Part shown: in pieces, positions 1 through 8,105 of the stretch
Position numbering within the stretch: the first letter of the stretch is position 1
Layout: each line of letters starts with the position of its first letter
Source of the DNA: Bryopsis sp. KO-2023
Lineage: Eukaryota > Chlorophyta > Ulvophyceae > Bryopsidales > Bryopsidaceae
Direction of reading: 5' to 3'
Length of the DNA stretch: 64,000 bases
Assembly (NCBI GenBank): GCA_030272585.1
Contig: BSYQ01000016.1
Location: 1,333,704 to 1,397,703, forward strand
Made by a program: the position numbers and the translations under genes
The notes under the pieces: generated by a model
The model's input: only the letters and a program-made list of their open reading frames with translations
Database searches by the model: none
Told to the model about the DNA's origin: nothing

Positions 1-1
1 T

Positions 2-1318
2 CACGACGTTCCCAGTGCCGGTCATGTTGGAGCAGACCGCATGACCGAAGTACTTACCCGCAGTTATTGGTGGAAAGGCGTTGGGTTAGCCGTAAAGGCA
101 TACGTGAAAACGTGCCCAACTTGTCAACTAAACAAATCGGACTTGCAAAGACAGAAAGGTCTTTTGCAGCCGTTGCCTATCCCAGACCAGAAATGGGAAC
201 AGATCACGACGGACTTGGTTACCGACCTACCGTCTTCCCATGGCTTCACAGCAATCGCTGTCTTTGTAGACCGATTGACGAAGTATGCGAGGTTCGTACC
301 CTGTAACAAAACTATCACGGCGCCAGAATACGCAAAGCTGTTCGTGGAGAACATATACAAACACTACGGGCTGCCTAAAATCATAGTTTCGGATCGGGAT
401 CCAAGGTTCACAAGTTTGTTCTGGACCTCCCTTTTCAAACTTTTAGGTACTCAGCTCCGGATGAGCACTGCATACCATCCTCAAACGGATGGGCAGTCGG
501 AAGTCACCATCCGGGTGCTGGAGGATTTCCTGCGTCCGTATGTGGAACGGTACCCAGACCGTTGGGTGGATTATTTGCCGACCGCGGAATTTGCCGCAAA
601 TAATTCACGGAATGTCTCCACAGGCTATGCGCCAGCCCATCTTCTGTATGGCCAGAACATGGGGCAGATAGTTGTTGCCAGGAAGGGAGTTCGGACGGGC
701 GATGAATCGGAAATGGCGGCTGAGATGGTACGTCGAATGGACGACCAAATGCGAAACGCTAAGGCGAAATACGCAGAGGCACAGAACCGCATGTGCACCT
801 CAGCAAACAAACGTCGAAGGAAAGTGGAGTTTCAGGTTGGCGATGAAGTGCTGGTACAAAGCAAGTATATTCCCCTTGCTTCACTTCAGAAAATCCCACC
901 GAAAATCCGCCGACGATTTGTTGGACCTTTCCGGGTGGCTAGCCGAATTGGGGCTGTCGCCTACCGTCTTGACCTTCCCGACCACTGGAAAATCCACCCA
1001 ACTTTCCATGTGTCGAAACTGAAGGCTTACTCTCGGCTTGATGACGATCAGCGAGAGATAGACGCTCCAGAGGGGGAGCTAGTGGATGGAACCATCGAAT
1101 TCGAGGTCGAGCGCATCCTTAGAGATCGGGGCACTACTCGCAAGGAGTACCTGATCCTTTGGAAGGGCTACGATTTGATGGAATCCACCTGGGAGCCAGA
1201 AAGCCACCTGGCCAATGCCCAGGACTTGCTTAAGGAGTACTTAGCCAACAAACCGGAGAATAAACAAGTGACCCAATCTAAGAAAAAGACTAGGGCCCAA
1301 CGCAGAACTCGAACCTAA
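2..1318 (+). CDS. Pol polyprotein C-terminus: integrase with chromodomain (partial)
   Basis: The frame is open to the window edge, so the 5' end is cut and the first ATG at 41 is not the true start. Numbering from that ATG: the HHCC zinc-binding module spans the edge (two His encoded at 2-4 and 23-25, CPTC at residues 25-28). The integrase core has D58, D118 and E154, giving the DD35E spacing of retroviral-type integrases, with SDRDPRF and HPQTDGQSE around the last two. A GPF motif lies near residue 293. A chromodomain covers about 353-400 (EVERIL, YLILWKGY, STWEPESHL) and a basic tail follows. In chromoviruses the integrase joins cDNA into host chromatin and the chromodomain guides site choice. 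No stop or frameshift is seen, so this copy looks recent. Confidence 0.93.
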   Translation, partial: HDVPSAGHVGADRMTEVLTRSYWWKGVGLAVKAYVKTCPTCQLNKSDLQRQKGLLQPLPIPDQKWEQITTDLVTDLPSSHGFTAIAVFVDRLTKYARFVPCNKTITAPEYAKLFVENIYKHYGLPKIIVSDRDPRFTSLFWTSLFKLLGTQLRMSTAYHPQTDGQSEVTIRVLEDFLRPYVERYPDRWVDYLPTAEFAANNSRNVSTGYAPAHLLYGQNMGQIVVARKGVRTGDESEMAAEMVRRMDDQMRNAKAKYAEAQNRMCTSANKRRRKVEFQVGDEVLVQSKYIPLASLQKIPPKIRRRFVGPFRVASRIGAVAYRLDLPDHWKIHPTFHVSKLKAYSRLDDDQREIDAPEGELVDGTIEFEVERILRDRGTTRKEYLILWKGYDLMESTWEPESHLANAQDLLKEYLANKPENKQVTQSKKKTRAQRRTRT

Positions 1319-1938
1319 ACAGGGATCATTACCACTCTGTTCACGCTCGACTTAATACTATCCTTCCAGCTGGGGGAAAAATATTAAGCCGAGAAAGTCG
1401 ATTTGGAACGCTATCCAGATGGGATACCAAAAAGACTTAGGAAAAGAACACCAAGTAGAACTCCCGGAAAAGCCTAGGGAAAGTTTCCATCTTTTCCTAG
1501 GGAAAGTTTCCATCTTTTCCGGCGAACGGGTTGCTATCTTTTCCCGTGACAGAACTGTGGACGGTTCGCAGGACGGGCTAGGGGTCAGTTTTCTTTCCGG
1601 GGAGGTTTACCTAACGCACAACTCACACGCTCATAGCGACTGACAACAGGTGATGGGGACATTGGATCAAGTGATGGGTTAATGTCCGACCTGGAGGTCA
1701 CGTGATTGCGCCGCAGGTGGAACTGAGTTGACATAAGCAAGTTAGGGTAAAATCAAATAGGCACGAACCCGTGTGGTGACGGTGACCTCCATAGAGTGTC
1801 ACGTTACCGAGGAACGTTAGCTAATACGCCTAGCGTATCTTAAAGCGGACTTGCGATCATTTTGTCCTGGTTATTCTCGGCGCGCATACAGAAAAGTCGG
1901 AGACTAGACGGAGAACAAAGCGCAGCCAACAAAAGAGA
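1319..1938 (+). other. Non-coding gap between pol and the second ORF
   Basis: No coding potential or RNA gene recognised. It contains a 23-bp tandem duplication (1473-1518) and ends in a stretch rich in short upstream ATGs. If the downstream ORF is expressed, it would need its own promoter, splicing or reinitiation, and the sequence does not say which. Confidence 0.5.
1473..1518. repeat. 23-bp tandem duplication
   Basis: Two perfect adjacent copies (1473-1495 and 1496-1518) of a unit beginning CCTAGGGAAAG and ending ATCTTTT. Confidence 0.9.
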
Positions 1939-3696
1939 ATGCCAAAGCACAGCCCGATCATGTGGCGCAGTGGTGATAAGGCGGTGGGAAAGGAGTCGAG
2001 TGGAAAACAACTGGGTGGCAGCGGAAAAACGAAAGGCAGTGGCGGCGAGAAAGGCGGAAAAGGAAAAAGTGGAACTCTCGCCGACGCTTGCCCACCCAGA
2101 GGGGAACCCAAACCACTTATCACACCACCTCCTAAGGCGAAAATCATGAAAACTCTCCCAGCTCCTTCGGTGCTTTCGAAACTTCGGAACTTCGAAACAT
2201 CGCTGCTCAAAGGAACCTCCAAGATCGTAATTCGCCCACCGACAGAGTTGCCGGAAAAACTGCCGGAAAAACCTAGTTCCAGAACAGGAAAAACACTCGA
2301 CCGGGACGCCGACCCAGCTACTCTCCAAGCTAGGTGTCAACGGTTACAAGACGATGTGTTGGAACTCCGTGCAGAACGCGACGCACAACGCGCGCGGGCG
2401 GATCAGGCAGAGAAGCACTTGAAAAAGTTTGAGGGTGCAGCTCAACGACTCTGCAATCAAGTTAGCCAACTTGAACACGATCTAAAAATCGCTCAACAAG
2501 CGAGGGGAACAGCCGAACAGGAGCTGAGGCAGCTTCAAAAGGAACTCGACACTGCGAACCAGACGCAGAAAAAGCTGCAGTCGCAGTTGACGAAACAGCA
2601 GCCGCACCTGACGTCCACAGACGAAAGGTCGGCCTGGCAAACGGCTGTGTACTCGTCTGAGGCACAGTCCGGGTTGATGAGCCGGTTGCTCCACAGCGTT
2701 CCCGCACGCCTTGGGGACTATGTGGAAAACCTTTGTCGGGCGACGATGGACGATATCATCACGCAGGGTGCTGGAGCTGCTGCTGCGATCAGAGACGGAG
2801 AGGAGCCTGTCTACTACGGCAAAGGGAACGTTCCGGTTAACCACCGGCTAGCCGGGTATGACTATACGCAGGTGGACAAAACGCTCGAGAGAATCAGAAA
2901 TCGTGCACCGGGGCACTTTGACGTTCCCGACGTTGCAGACGATATGATCTCAGAGCCACAACCCAGGAGAATCCGCGACCTGACCGGGGGACAGACCGGG
3001 GGAAAGACCGACGAAAAGTCGGCGCCCAAGAAAAGGAAGGAGAGAGAGGAAGAGGAAGCGCTCGCCGACATGTCCAAGAGGTTCAAGGACAGGCGTGGGG
3101 AAAAGCCACCGATCTGCTTGTGGTGCTATTCGCCGCCGGCGCTGGCGGATAGCTACGTGATCACCACATGCACGAGCCACACGGTGTGCCGAACCCACTG
3201 GAACCTCATGATTATCCTCGTGCGCTTATACGGGGTGTGGCAGGAACAGCGAATCGACCCGCCACAGGTTCAGCTGAAAGACCTACATTTGGACATGCGG
3301 GAGCCAGACTTCCAGCCACTCCTTCAGGCTCCACCCACGACCCAGACGCTCACTGAGTGCTATCAGTGCTTGAGAAGGGACATGGGCTTTCCGAAAGGCC
3401 TTGCCCTGAAGCGCTTGGGTCCGTTGGTGAAAAAGTGGGCGGAGGAGTATGAGAAGCAGGAAAAAGAGAGAACACCCGAACCAGAAACAAAAGGAGAACA
3501 GGACCCAGAACAGGACGAAGGAAAAAGTCCTTCCGTGTCCAGCAGGAGTCCATCCTCGGAGCCCTCGTCTTTGAGACCTCTTCCTCCACCTTTGGATGAG
3601 GATTTCCCTCCTTTGGATGTGGAAGACGACGAGCCTCCGATCGACTTAGTGGCAGAGCCAGTCGATGACCCAGCTGAACAACCAGCTGGCGGCTGA
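1939..3696 (+). CDS. Unrecognised 585-aa coiled-coil, Cys/His-rich protein of the LTR element
   Basis: I do not recognise this protein. Residues 1-50 are basic and Gly/Lys/Ser-rich. Residues 60-115 are Pro-rich. About 126-222 is a strong heptad-like coiled coil rich in Leu, Gln, Glu and Arg. Residues 230-340 look globular. A basic KKRKERE patch lies at 364-370, and the C-terminal 80 residues are Pro- and acid-rich. A probable zinc site is formed by C393/C396, C411/H414/C417/H420 and C474/C477. There is no signal peptide or membrane segment, so it is not an envelope protein, although it sits where env does, between integrase and the 3' LTR. It could be a relocated Gag-like protein, a captured host gene or an element-specific accessory factor. 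The start chosen is the first ATG of the frame. An origin as an independent host gene is less likely because it lies inside the element. Confidence 0.72.
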   Translation: MPKHSPIMWRSGDKAVGKESSGKQLGGSGKTKGSGGEKGGKGKSGTLADACPPRGEPKPLITPPPKAKIMKTLPAPSVLSKLRNFETSLLKGTSKIVIRPPTELPEKLPEKPSSRTGKTLDRDADPATLQARCQRLQDDVLELRAERDAQRARADQAEKHLKKFEGAAQRLCNQVSQLEHDLKIAQQARGTAEQELRQLQKELDTANQTQKKLQSQLTKQQPHLTSTDERSAWQTAVYSSEAQSGLMSRLLHSVPARLGDYVENLCRATMDDIITQGAGAAAAIRDGEEPVYYGKGNVPVNHRLAGYDYTQVDKTLERIRNRAPGHFDVPDVADDMISEPQPRRIRDLTGGQTGGKTDEKSAPKKRKEREEEEALADMSKRFKDRRGEKPPICLWCYSPPALADSYVITTCTSHTVCRTHWNLMIILVRLYGVWQEQRIDPPQVQLKDLHLDMREPDFQPLLQAPPTTQTLTECYQCLRRDMGFPKGLALKRLGPLVKKWAEEYEKQEKERTPEPETKGEQDPEQDEGKSPSVSSRSPSSEPSSLRPLPPPLDEDFPPLDVEDDEPPIDLVAEPVDDPAEQPAGG

Positions 3697-3964
3697 GATG
3701 GGTTCTGGAGTGACAACGAAAAGCAGACCAAGCCGGAGACCAAGCTACCGTCCAAGCCAGAGACCAAGCCTCAAGACAGAACGGGGTTTTTCTGTGGGGT
3801 TGAGCATGGGTTTGGTTTGGGATTTTTCATCGGTTTGTTTGGGGTTTAGTCTGACCTTTAGTTGGGGTTTTTGTTGTGGGTTTGTTTGGGGTTTCTTTTT
3901 ATTCTCGTTCGACCTTTTTCTTTCTTTCTTTCCAGGGTTGTGACGGGTGTGGACACCCTCTCGT
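3697..3964 (+). other. 3' untranslated region of the LTR element
   Basis: Non-coding. The first 80 bases hold degenerate copies of an AGACCAAGC motif. The rest is G/T-rich with a 15-bp direct repeat (GTTTGTTTGGGGTTT at 3833-3847 and 3880-3894). Confidence 0.55.
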
Positions 3965-3980
3965 GGGGGGGGGGACAAAT
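3965..3980 (+). other. Polypurine tract candidate
   Basis: Ten consecutive G (3965-3974) followed by ACAAAT lie directly before the proposed LTR start TGATA. In LTR elements this is where plus-strand DNA synthesis is primed. The 6-nt gap between the G run and the LTR leaves some doubt about the exact border. Confidence 0.55.
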
Positions 3981-3986
3981 TGATAG

Positions 3987-4040
3987 TAGTAACTCGGGTT
4001 TAGGGGTATTGTGTAGTAACTCGGGTTTAGGGGTATTGTG
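3987..4040. repeat. 27-bp tandem duplication inside the LTR
   Basis: Two perfect adjacent copies of a unit starting TAGTAACTCGGG, followed by a partial third (TAGTA at 4041). Confidence 0.92.
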
Positions 4041-4111
4041 TAGTACAATGGGATGTACGACAGGGTTTATAGGGCAGGGGGCCCTCCTGTAAAAATTAAT
4101 CTTCCCAGTGA

Positions 4112-4148
<37 letters not shown>

Positions 4149-4150
4149 TG
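4112..4150. repeat. (CT)n(TG)n microsatellite
   Basis: An uninterrupted CT run passes into a TG run. It is absent from every other spacer in the window, which places it in the retroelement and not in the array. Confidence 0.95.
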
Positions 4151-4348
4151 CTTGTGTCTCGGGGTCCTAGACCCCCCTTATCAGTCAGCGCGCGGGCGAG
4201 CGCGTCAGTGCTGCAACGAAAGGACTTGGGAGGAGTTGCGTTTCTTTTTTTGTGTGTGTGGCAACGGAGTGCTCCGATCGTGGGGTGCTGGTGGGCCACC
4301 AGTGGTGGCGTTCCTGGGTTCAAGCGCGCCCTTGGTGGATGATCCGAT

Positions 4349-4357
4349 CAGGTAATT
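4349..4357 (+). other. Conserved 5'-splice-site-like element in spacer
   Basis: CAG followed by GTAATT occurs at the same place in every spacer. It resembles a donor site and, loosely, the exon/intron border of a spliced-leader RNA. No clear Sm site or stable downstream stems were found, so no RNA gene is called. Confidence 0.2.
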
Positions 4358-5093
4358 TGGGATTATCGACGTGATCTTTCTCGGGAGAAAAAAGGGAGAG
4401 AGGGTTGGAAAAAAAACGGCCAAGCGAGAAGGGGACAAAAAAAAAGAGGGAGGAAAAAAGGAAGAGAAAGGTCCAAAGAAAAGTTTTCGATTCCAAAGGG
4501 AAGAAACAACTCTTTCGGAATAATAGAATAAACGAGAAAAAAAAAAAAAAAAAAAAAATTTTTTTTGGAGAGGAACGAAAGAGAAGAAAAAACGAACGAA
4601 AAAAAAGGTACCGAAAAAAACAGACGGAAACAACATGTTTTTTTTCATAGAAAAAGAAAATGGGTACAAAAAATTGTTTCAAAAACCAGAAAGTTTGATT
4701 AAAAAGAAGAAGAAAATCGATCTCTTCGATAAAACACGAAAAAAAGTTGGAAACTTCAAAGAAACACAAAAACCCATGAAAAACGAGCAACTCTTTTTAC
4801 ACGACAATCCGGGAAACAAAATCGTAATTTATCCCTAGTACATCGAAAGCTCAACACCCGAAAGTCGCAACGATGAAAAACCTCGAAACCACTCCTGACG
4901 ACCACCGAACACCCTTCGCAATTCTTGGGGCAACCTCGTTCCCGCGCGCGAGGGCACTTGCGTTCCGTGGCTTCCCGCTACCTTCCAAACTCTACAACGC
5001 TCCGTAACTTTCCGATCGTTGCTCCGTTGGATTCGCGGCACGGACCGTCCCAATCCGTATCGAAAATTCCTTCCCTCTTTCTGTCCTCCACCT

Positions 5094-5166
5094 TCCGTCG
5101 TAGTCTAGGTGGTCAGGACATGTGGCTCTCACCCACAAGACCCGGGTTCGAGTCCCGGCGACGGAA
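5094..5166 (+). tRNA. tRNA-Glu (CTC anticodon)
   Basis: The full cloverleaf can be read by eye. Acceptor stem TCCGTCG/CGACGGA (7 perfect pairs). D arm with GTCT/GGAC. Anticodon stem TGTGG/CCACA with loop CTCTCAC, giving anticodon CTC (codon GAG). 4-nt variable loop. T stem CCGGG/CCCGG with loop TTCGAGT. Discriminator A. Internal A box (TAGTCTAGGTGG) and B box (GGTTCGAGTCC) are intact, there is no intron, and CCA is not encoded. It faces tRNA-Gly tail to tail 56 bp away. No run of four T follows before 5341; only TCTTTCTTTC is present. Confidence 0.97.
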
Positions 5167-5222
5167 AGGGTCTTTCTTTCGGAGGAGCTCAAGTACCCAC
5201 GTATCGACCGATAGTCGTTTGA

Positions 5223-5294
5223 TGCGTTGTCCGGGAGTCGAACCCGGGTCCCTTGCTTGGAAGGCAAGTATCCTAACCGTTGGACTAACAACGC
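5223..5294 (-). tRNA. tRNA-Gly (TCC anticodon)
   Basis: Read on the - strand: acceptor GCGTTGT/ACAACGC, D stem GTCC/GGAT, anticodon stem CTTGC/GCAAG with loop CTTCCAA (anticodon TCC, codon GGA), T arm CCGGG-TTCGACT-CCCGG, discriminator A. Intronless, no encoded CCA. It lies 73 bp beyond the 3' end of the nearest 5S gene, on the same strand. The first run of four T downstream on this strand is at 5066-5063, on the far side of tRNA-Glu. Confidence 0.97.
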
Positions 5295-5367
5295 CACGTA
5301 GTGGGGGAGAAAATCCACTTGCGAAACCAAGCACGGACCGTTTTCGGAGAAAAACGAAAACGATCAA

Positions 5368-5483
5368 GTTGCCCCCGCCGGATTTCCTGAGACATCCCTG
5401 ATCTCGGTACTGATCGGCCCCAATCGTGCTTGATTGGCGAGTTCGGAAGGGATCGCATGTTTTCATGATGGTATGAGGGCAAC
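5368..5483 (-). rRNA. 5S rRNA
   Basis: Unit 1, copy 1/8. The RNA folds as a 5S: helix I GTTGCCC/GGGCAAC (1-7 with 110-116), loop A with CATACCA, helix II ATCGTG/CACGAT (15-20 with 56-61), helix III GCGA/TCGC around the family motif TTCCGAACTCG, helix IV CCGAGA/TCTCAGG hairpin, helix V GCCGAT/ATCCGGC with the loop E AGTA strand. The A-box-like AATCAAGCACG sits where the internal control region is expected. This copy has A18 for G18, an A.C mismatch in helix II. TTTT and TTTTT runs follow the 3' end. Confidence 0.94.
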
Positions 5484-5507
5484 ACGTTTGAATGCCTCCG
5501 TCGAGGG

Positions 5508-5515
5508 CTTTTGTA
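5508..5515 (-). promoter_or_regulatory. TATA-like element upstream of 5S (-25 to -32)
   Basis: TACAAAAG on the - strand ends 25 bp before the 5S start. The same element at the same distance precedes all inner 5S copies. In the leftmost-transcribed edge copy of each unit (next to the following spacer) it reads TACGAAAG. TATA-like boxes near -28 are known for 5S genes of plants and some fungi; the role here is inferred. Confidence 0.55.
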
Positions 5516-5560
5516 CTCGTTCATCAAGCACATCCATACCTCCAAATCGAAAATAATCAA

Positions 5561-5676
5561 GTTGCCCCCGCCGGATTTCCTGAGACATCCCTGATCTCGG
5601 TACTGATCGGCCCCAATCGTGCTTGATTGGCGAGTTCGGAAGGGATCGCATGTTTTCACGATGGTATGAGGGCAAC
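5561..5676 (-). rRNA. 5S rRNA
   Basis: Unit 1, copy 2/8; consensus-like. TTTTT terminator run in the adjacent spacer (5745-5749 serves copy 3; TTTT here). Confidence 0.93.
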
Positions 5677-5753
5677 ACGTTTGAATGCCTCCGTCGAGGG
5701 CTTTTGTACTCGTCCATCAAGCACATCCAAACCTCCAAATCAAAAATAATCAA

Positions 5754-5869
5754 GTTGCCCCCGCCGGATTTCCTGAGACATCCCTGATCTCGGTACTGAT
5801 CGGCCCCAATCGTGCTTGATTGGCGAGTTCGGAAGGGATCGCATGTTTTCACGATGGTATGAGGGCAAC
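5754..5869 (-). rRNA. 5S rRNA
   Basis: Unit 1, copy 3/8; consensus-like. Confidence 0.93.
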
Positions 5870-5946
5870 ACGTTTGAATGCCTCCATCGAGGGCTTTTGT
5901 ACTCGTCCATCAAGCACATCCATACCTCCAAATCAAAAATAATCAA

Positions 5947-6062
5947 GTTGCCCCCGCCGGATTTCCTGAGACATCCCTGATCTCGGTACTGATCGGCCCC
6001 AATCGTGCTTGATTGGCGAGTTCGGAAGGGATCGCATGTTTTCACGATGGTATGAGGGCAAC
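5947..6062 (-). rRNA. 5S rRNA
   Basis: Unit 1, copy 4/8; consensus-like. Confidence 0.93.
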
Positions 6063-6139
6063 ACGTTTGAATGCCTCCGTCGAGGGCTTTTGTACTCGTC
6101 CATCAATCACATCCAAACCTCCAAATCAAAAATAATCAA

Positions 6140-6255
6140 GTTGCCCCCGCCGGATTTCCTGAGACATCCCTGATCTCGGTACTGATCGGCCCCAATCGTG
6201 CTTGATTGGCGAGTTCGGAAGGGATCGCATGTTTTCACGATGGTATGAGGGCAAC
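6140..6255 (-). rRNA. 5S rRNA
   Basis: Unit 1, copy 5/8; consensus-like. Confidence 0.93.
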
Positions 6256-6332
6256 ACGTTTGAATGCCTCCGTCGAGGGCTTTTGTACTCGTCCATCAAG
6301 CACATCCAAACCTCCAAATCAAAAATAATCAA

Positions 6333-6448
6333 GTTGCCCCCGCCGGATTTCCTGAGACATCCCTGATCTCGGTACTGATCGGCCCCAATCGTGCTTGATT
6401 GGCGAGTTCGGAAGGGATCGCATGTTTTCACGATGGTATGAGGGCAAC
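6333..6448 (-). rRNA. 5S rRNA
   Basis: Unit 1, copy 6/8; consensus-like. Confidence 0.93.
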
Positions 6449-6525
6449 ACGTTTGAATGCCTCCGTCGAGGGCTTTTGTACTCGTCCATCAAGCACATCC
6501 ATACCTCCAAATCGAAAACGATCAA

Positions 6526-6640
6526 GTTGCCCCGCCGGATTTCCTGAGACATCCCTGATCTCGGTACTGATCGGCCCCAATCGTGCTTGATTGGCGAGTT
6601 CGGAAGGGATCGCATGTTTTCACGATGGTATGAGGGCAAC
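6526..6640 (-). rRNA. 5S rRNA
   Basis: Unit 1, copy 7/8; 115 nt, one G fewer in the G run before the 3' CAAC. Confidence 0.92.
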
Positions 6641-6717
6641 ACGTTTGAATGCCTCCGTCGAGGGCTTTTGTACTCGTCCATCAATCACATCCAAACCTCC
6701 AAATCAAAAATAATCAA

Positions 6718-6833
6718 GTTGCCCCCGCCGGATTTCCTGAGACATCCCTGATCTCGGTACTGATCGGCCCCAATCGTGCTTGATTGGCGAGTTCAGAAGG
6801 GATCGCATGTTTTCACGATGGTATGAGGGCAAC
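6718..6833 (-). rRNA. 5S rRNA
   Basis: Unit 1, copy 8/8, edge copy with altered TATA-like box; C39 to T in the TTCCGAAC motif. Confidence 0.9.
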
Positions 6834-7044
6834 ACGTTTGTATGCCTCCGTCGGGGGCTTTCGTAGCCGTTTCTCGGGCTCGCAAGCAATTAGTCTTTCA
6901 ATGATTCGTGCTTTTCTTGTTGAATCGTTTTTTAAGGATGGAATTGACAATGCATTAAAACGTTATACTTTTGGGTCCCTTGAATTCGAGCTGATTGGAG
7001 GGATTGTCCTTTTTGGGTTTAGGTTTGGCGACGTGGTTTGACTT

Positions 7045-7200
7045 CTCACGAGTGGCTGAGTGTGCGCCAGTGAGGGCGAGCGTCTGGGTGAGTGTGGCAC
7101 GTGGGTGGGTGAAATTGTGCGGGTCAGCACGTGGGGGAGCGTGCGACGGGGACAGAGTGGAAGGGTGGGCGTGTGTGGGCGTGTGGTGGGTGAGTCAGCG
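7045..7200 (+). other. G-rich GT-repeat segment of spacer
   Basis: More than a dozen GGG or GTGGG runs on the + strand, repeated in every complete spacer. It may form G-quadruplexes; this is inference from base composition only. Confidence 0.5.
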
Positions 7201-8105
7201 CGCGGGCGAGCGCGTCAGTGCTGCAACGAAAGGACTTGGGAGGAGTTGCGTTTCCTTTTTATGTGTGTGTGGCAACGGAGTGCTCCGATCGTGGGGTGCT
7301 GGTGGGCCACCAGTGGTGGCGTTCCTGGGTTCAAGCGCGCCCTTGGTGGATGATCCGATCAGGTAATTTGGGATTATCGACGTGATCTTTCTCGGGAGAA
7401 AAAAGGGAGAGAGGGTTGGAAAAAAACGGCCAAGCGAGAAGGGGACAAAAAAAAAGAGGGAGGAAAAAAGGAAGAGAAAGGTCCAAAGAAAAGTTTTCGA
7501 TTCCAAAGGGAAGAAACAACTCTTTCGGAATAATAGAATAAACGAGAAAAAAAAAAAAAAAAAAAAAAAAATTTTTTTGGAGAGGAACGAAAGAGAAGAA
7601 AAAACGAACGAAAAAAAAGGTACCGAAAAAAACAGACGGAAACAACATGTTTTTTTTCATAGAAAAAGAAAATGGGTACAAAAAATTGTTTCAAAAACCA
7701 GAAAGTTTGATTAAAAAGAAGAAGAAAATCGATCTCTTCGATAAAACACGAAAAAAAGTTGGAAACTTCAAAGAAACACAAAAACCCATGAAAAACGAGC
7801 AACTCTTTTTACACGACAATCCGGGAAACAAAATCGTAATTTATCCCTAGTACATCGAAAGCTCAACACCCGAAAGTCGCAACGATGAAAAACCTCGAAA
7901 CCACTCCTGACGACCACCGAACACCCTTCGCAATTCTTGGGGCAACCTCGTTCCCGCGCGCGAGGGCACTTGCGTTCCGTGGCTTCCCGCTACCTTCCAA
8001 ACTCTACAACGCTCCGTAACTTTCCGATCGTTGCTCCGTTGGATTCGCGGCACGGACCGTCCCAATCCGTATCGAAAATTCCTTCCCTCTTTACGTCCTC
8101 CACCT

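Larger units (their letters stand above)
1..4183 (+). mobile_element. Ty3/gypsy chromovirus LTR retrotransposon, 3' part
   Basis: Runs in from the left edge. Order: end of pol (integrase with chromodomain), a second ORF, a polypurine tract and a 3' LTR whose last base touches the 5S/tRNA array at 4184. gag, protease, RT, RNase H and the 5' LTR would lie to the left of the window. The family call rests on the integrase-chromodomain sequence. The 3' boundary is inferred from the TGATA/TATCA ends and the abrupt start of array sequence. Confidence 0.8.
3981..4183 (+). repeat. 3' long terminal repeat (probable, 203 bp)
   Basis: Begins TGATA and ends TATCA (5-bp perfect terminal inversion with TG...CA ends), preceded by a polypurine tract and followed immediately by array spacer sequence. 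Inside are two perfect copies of a 27-bp unit (3987-4013, 4014-4040) and a (CT)n(TG)n microsatellite (4112-4150). The second LTR copy is outside the window, so length and identity are inferred from the ends alone. Confidence 0.62.
4184..6833. repeat. Array unit 1 (8 5S genes; spacer cut by LTR)
   Basis: Spacer 4184-5093 lacks its first ~360 bp, replaced by the retroelement. Homopolymer A22T8 at 4537-4566. Carries the 14-bp segment of the GGTGG hairpin region. No gene recognised in the spacer. Confidence 0.93.

Noticed and set aside
1840-2340. - strand frame of 166 codons opposite the start of the 585-aa ORF
   Set aside because: No recognisable motif; the + strand frame is longer, uninterrupted and has a clear domain layout, so this is a shadow.
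3981-4060. Telomere-like GGGTTTAGGGG repeats
   Set aside because: Only two copies within a 27-bp tandem unit inside the LTR; not a telomeric array.
4260-4360. U1 snRNA on the - strand (ATTACCTG near the 5' end, GATCAT further on)
   Set aside because: The 5' end lacks ACTTACCTG, the U1-70K and U1A loop sequences are absent and no Sm site follows.
4559-4570. Sm-site-like A-T8-GG beside the homopolymer
   Set aside because: It shrinks to T3 in later units, so it is not conserved, and no snRNA structure surrounds it.
5368-6833. CRISPR-like array (regular 193-bp repetition)
   Set aside because: The repeats are far too long, the spacers are near-identical and the repeated part folds as 5S rRNA; the genome is eukaryotic.
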